DNA from: SAR116 cluster bacterium
GTDB taxonomy: Bacteria; Pseudomonadota; Alphaproteobacteria; Puniceispirillales; GCA-002684695
Assembly: GCA_002684695.1 (NCBI GenBank)
Contig: NYVQ01000032.1
Span: 9,082-16,150 of the forward strand
Reading direction: 5' to 3'
Length of the DNA stretch: 7,069 nt
Positions 6,147-7,069 of this stretch are shown piece after piece. Position 1 is the stretch's first letter; each line of letters opens with the position of its first letter. Made by a program: the position numbers and the translations under genes. The notes under the pieces were generated by a model, which saw nothing but the letters and a program-made list of their open reading frames with translations, did not search any database and was not told the DNA's origin.

Positions 6147-7069
6147 ATGACGAGTGTATCTGATATAAGAAAAACTTTTATAAGTTACTTTGATAAAAAT
6201 AATCATAAAGTCGTAAAGTCTAGTAATTTAGTACCTGAAAATGATCCTACCTTAATGTTTGTTAATTCTGGTATGGTTCAATTTAAAAATGTTTTTACTG
6301 GGATTGAAAATAAAAGTTTTAAAAGGGCCGTTACAAGTCAAAAATGTGTAAGAGCTGGTGGGAAGCATAATGACCTTGAGAATGTAGGGCATACAGCGAG
6401 ACATCATACATTTTTTGAAATGTTAGGAAATTTCTCTTTTGGTGATTACTTCAAAGAAGAGGCAATATATTTTGCTTGGGATTTTTTAACAAAAGAATTA
6501 AGTCTTCCAAAAAATAAGTTGTTAGTTACTATTTATCATGAGGATGATGAAGCTAGAACTCTTTGGAAAAAGATATCTGGATTAGATGATAAAAAAATAA
6601 TTCCAATTAGTACAAGTGATAATTTTTGGTCCATGGGTGATACAGGTCCGTGCGGTCCATGTTCAGAAATTTTTTATGATCATGGTGATAGTATTTTTGG
6701 TGGACCACCTGGTAGTAAAAATGAAGACGGTGATCGATTTATAGAAATTTGGAATTTAGTATTTATGCAATATGAGCAAGTTTCTAAAACTAAAAGAATT
6801 AGTCTTCCCAAACCATCGATTGATACAGGTATGGGATTAGAGAGGCTTTCTGCTGTAATACAAGGAAAACACGATAATTACGAAATAGATCTTCTTCAAA
6901 ATTTAATAAAAAATTCTGCAGATTTATCTTCAACAAAACATGATGGTAAATTTAATGTATCTCATAGAGTGATTGTTGATCATTTAAGGTCTTCTAGTTT
7001 TTTAATAGCTGATGGAGTTTATCCTTCAAATGAAGGCAGAGGTTATGTTTTGAGGAGAATAATGCGAAG
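6147..7069 (+). CDS. alaS: Alanine-tRNA ligase, N-terminal part (3' end outside window)
   Basis: Class II aminoacyl-tRNA synthetase that charges tRNA-Ala in the cytoplasm. An open frame of 307 codons from the ATG at 6147 runs off the right edge; AlaRS is usually about 870-900 residues. The visible part is the catalytic core: FVNSGMVQFKNVF near residues 38-50 (motif 1 region), motif 2 from CVRAGGKHNDLENVG (67-81) through ARHHTFFEMLGNFSFGDYF with R69, the adenylate-pocket segment FWSMGDTGPCGPCSEI, and motif 3 GMGLERLSAV beginning at G228. It breaks off in EGRGYVLRRIMR, at the start of the tRNA-recognition region; the editing and C-Ala domains lie outside. A weak AGG ends ten bases before the ATG. 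No frameshift was seen. It may be read through from recA or from a weak promoter in the 83-base gap. Confidence 0.97.
   Translation, partial: MTSVSDIRKTFISYFDKNNHKVVKSSNLVPENDPTLMFVNSGMVQFKNVFTGIENKSFKRAVTSQKCVRAGGKHNDLENVGHTARHHTFFEMLGNFSFGDYFKEEAIYFAWDFLTKELSLPKNKLLVTIYHEDDEARTLWKKISGLDDKKIIPISTSDNFWSMGDTGPCGPCSEIFYDHGDSIFGGPPGSKNEDGDRFIEIWNLVFMQYEQVSKTKRISLPKPSIDTGMGLERLSAVIQGKHDNYEIDLLQNLIKNSADLSSTKHDGKFNVSHRVIVDHLRSSSFLIADGVYPSNEGRGYVLRRIMR

Overview
The window is an AT-rich chromosomal segment from an alphaproteobacterium, probably a streamlined free-living (perhaps marine) lineage. The evidence is the recA-alaS gene order, a RecA and a single-cysteine DksA that both read like alphaproteobacterial forms, GAAC-N7-GAAC-like boxes ahead of recA, very short intergenic gaps and strong A/T bias in codons and spacers. 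No genus can be named from the sequence alone. TGG is used for Trp and TGA is not read through, so the code looks standard.

Layout: the left 60 % is a leftward two-gene operon for NAD-dependent formate dehydrogenase. fdsGB (4269-2596) is a fusion of the NuoE-like and NuoF-like diaphorase subunits. fdsA (2582 to beyond base 1) is the molybdopterin catalytic subunit, with its C-terminus cut off by the window edge. A 167-bp divergent intergenic region (4270-4436) separates this operon from three rightward genes: dksA (4437-4877), recA (4996-6063) and alaS (6147 to beyond base 7069, C-terminus cut off).

How it works together: FdsA oxidises formate to CO2 at a bis-MGD Mo/W site held by a cysteine. 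Electrons pass through its iron-sulfur clusters to FdsGB, which reduces NAD+ at FMN, giving reducing power from C1 compounds. The rightward genes are housekeeping: DksA (RNA polymerase control), RecA (recombination and SOS) and AlaRS (tRNA charging). They have no evident functional link to formate oxidation.

No new biological system is apparent; the coding content is conventional. The most interesting signals are regulatory. Ahead of recA there is a pair of LexA-like boxes set exactly 30 bp apart, one lying inside the predicted promoter spacer. A perfect 14-bp palindrome lies at the predicted start of transcription of the formate dehydrogenase operon. No RNA gene, mobile element, CRISPR array or convincing intrinsic terminator was seen.
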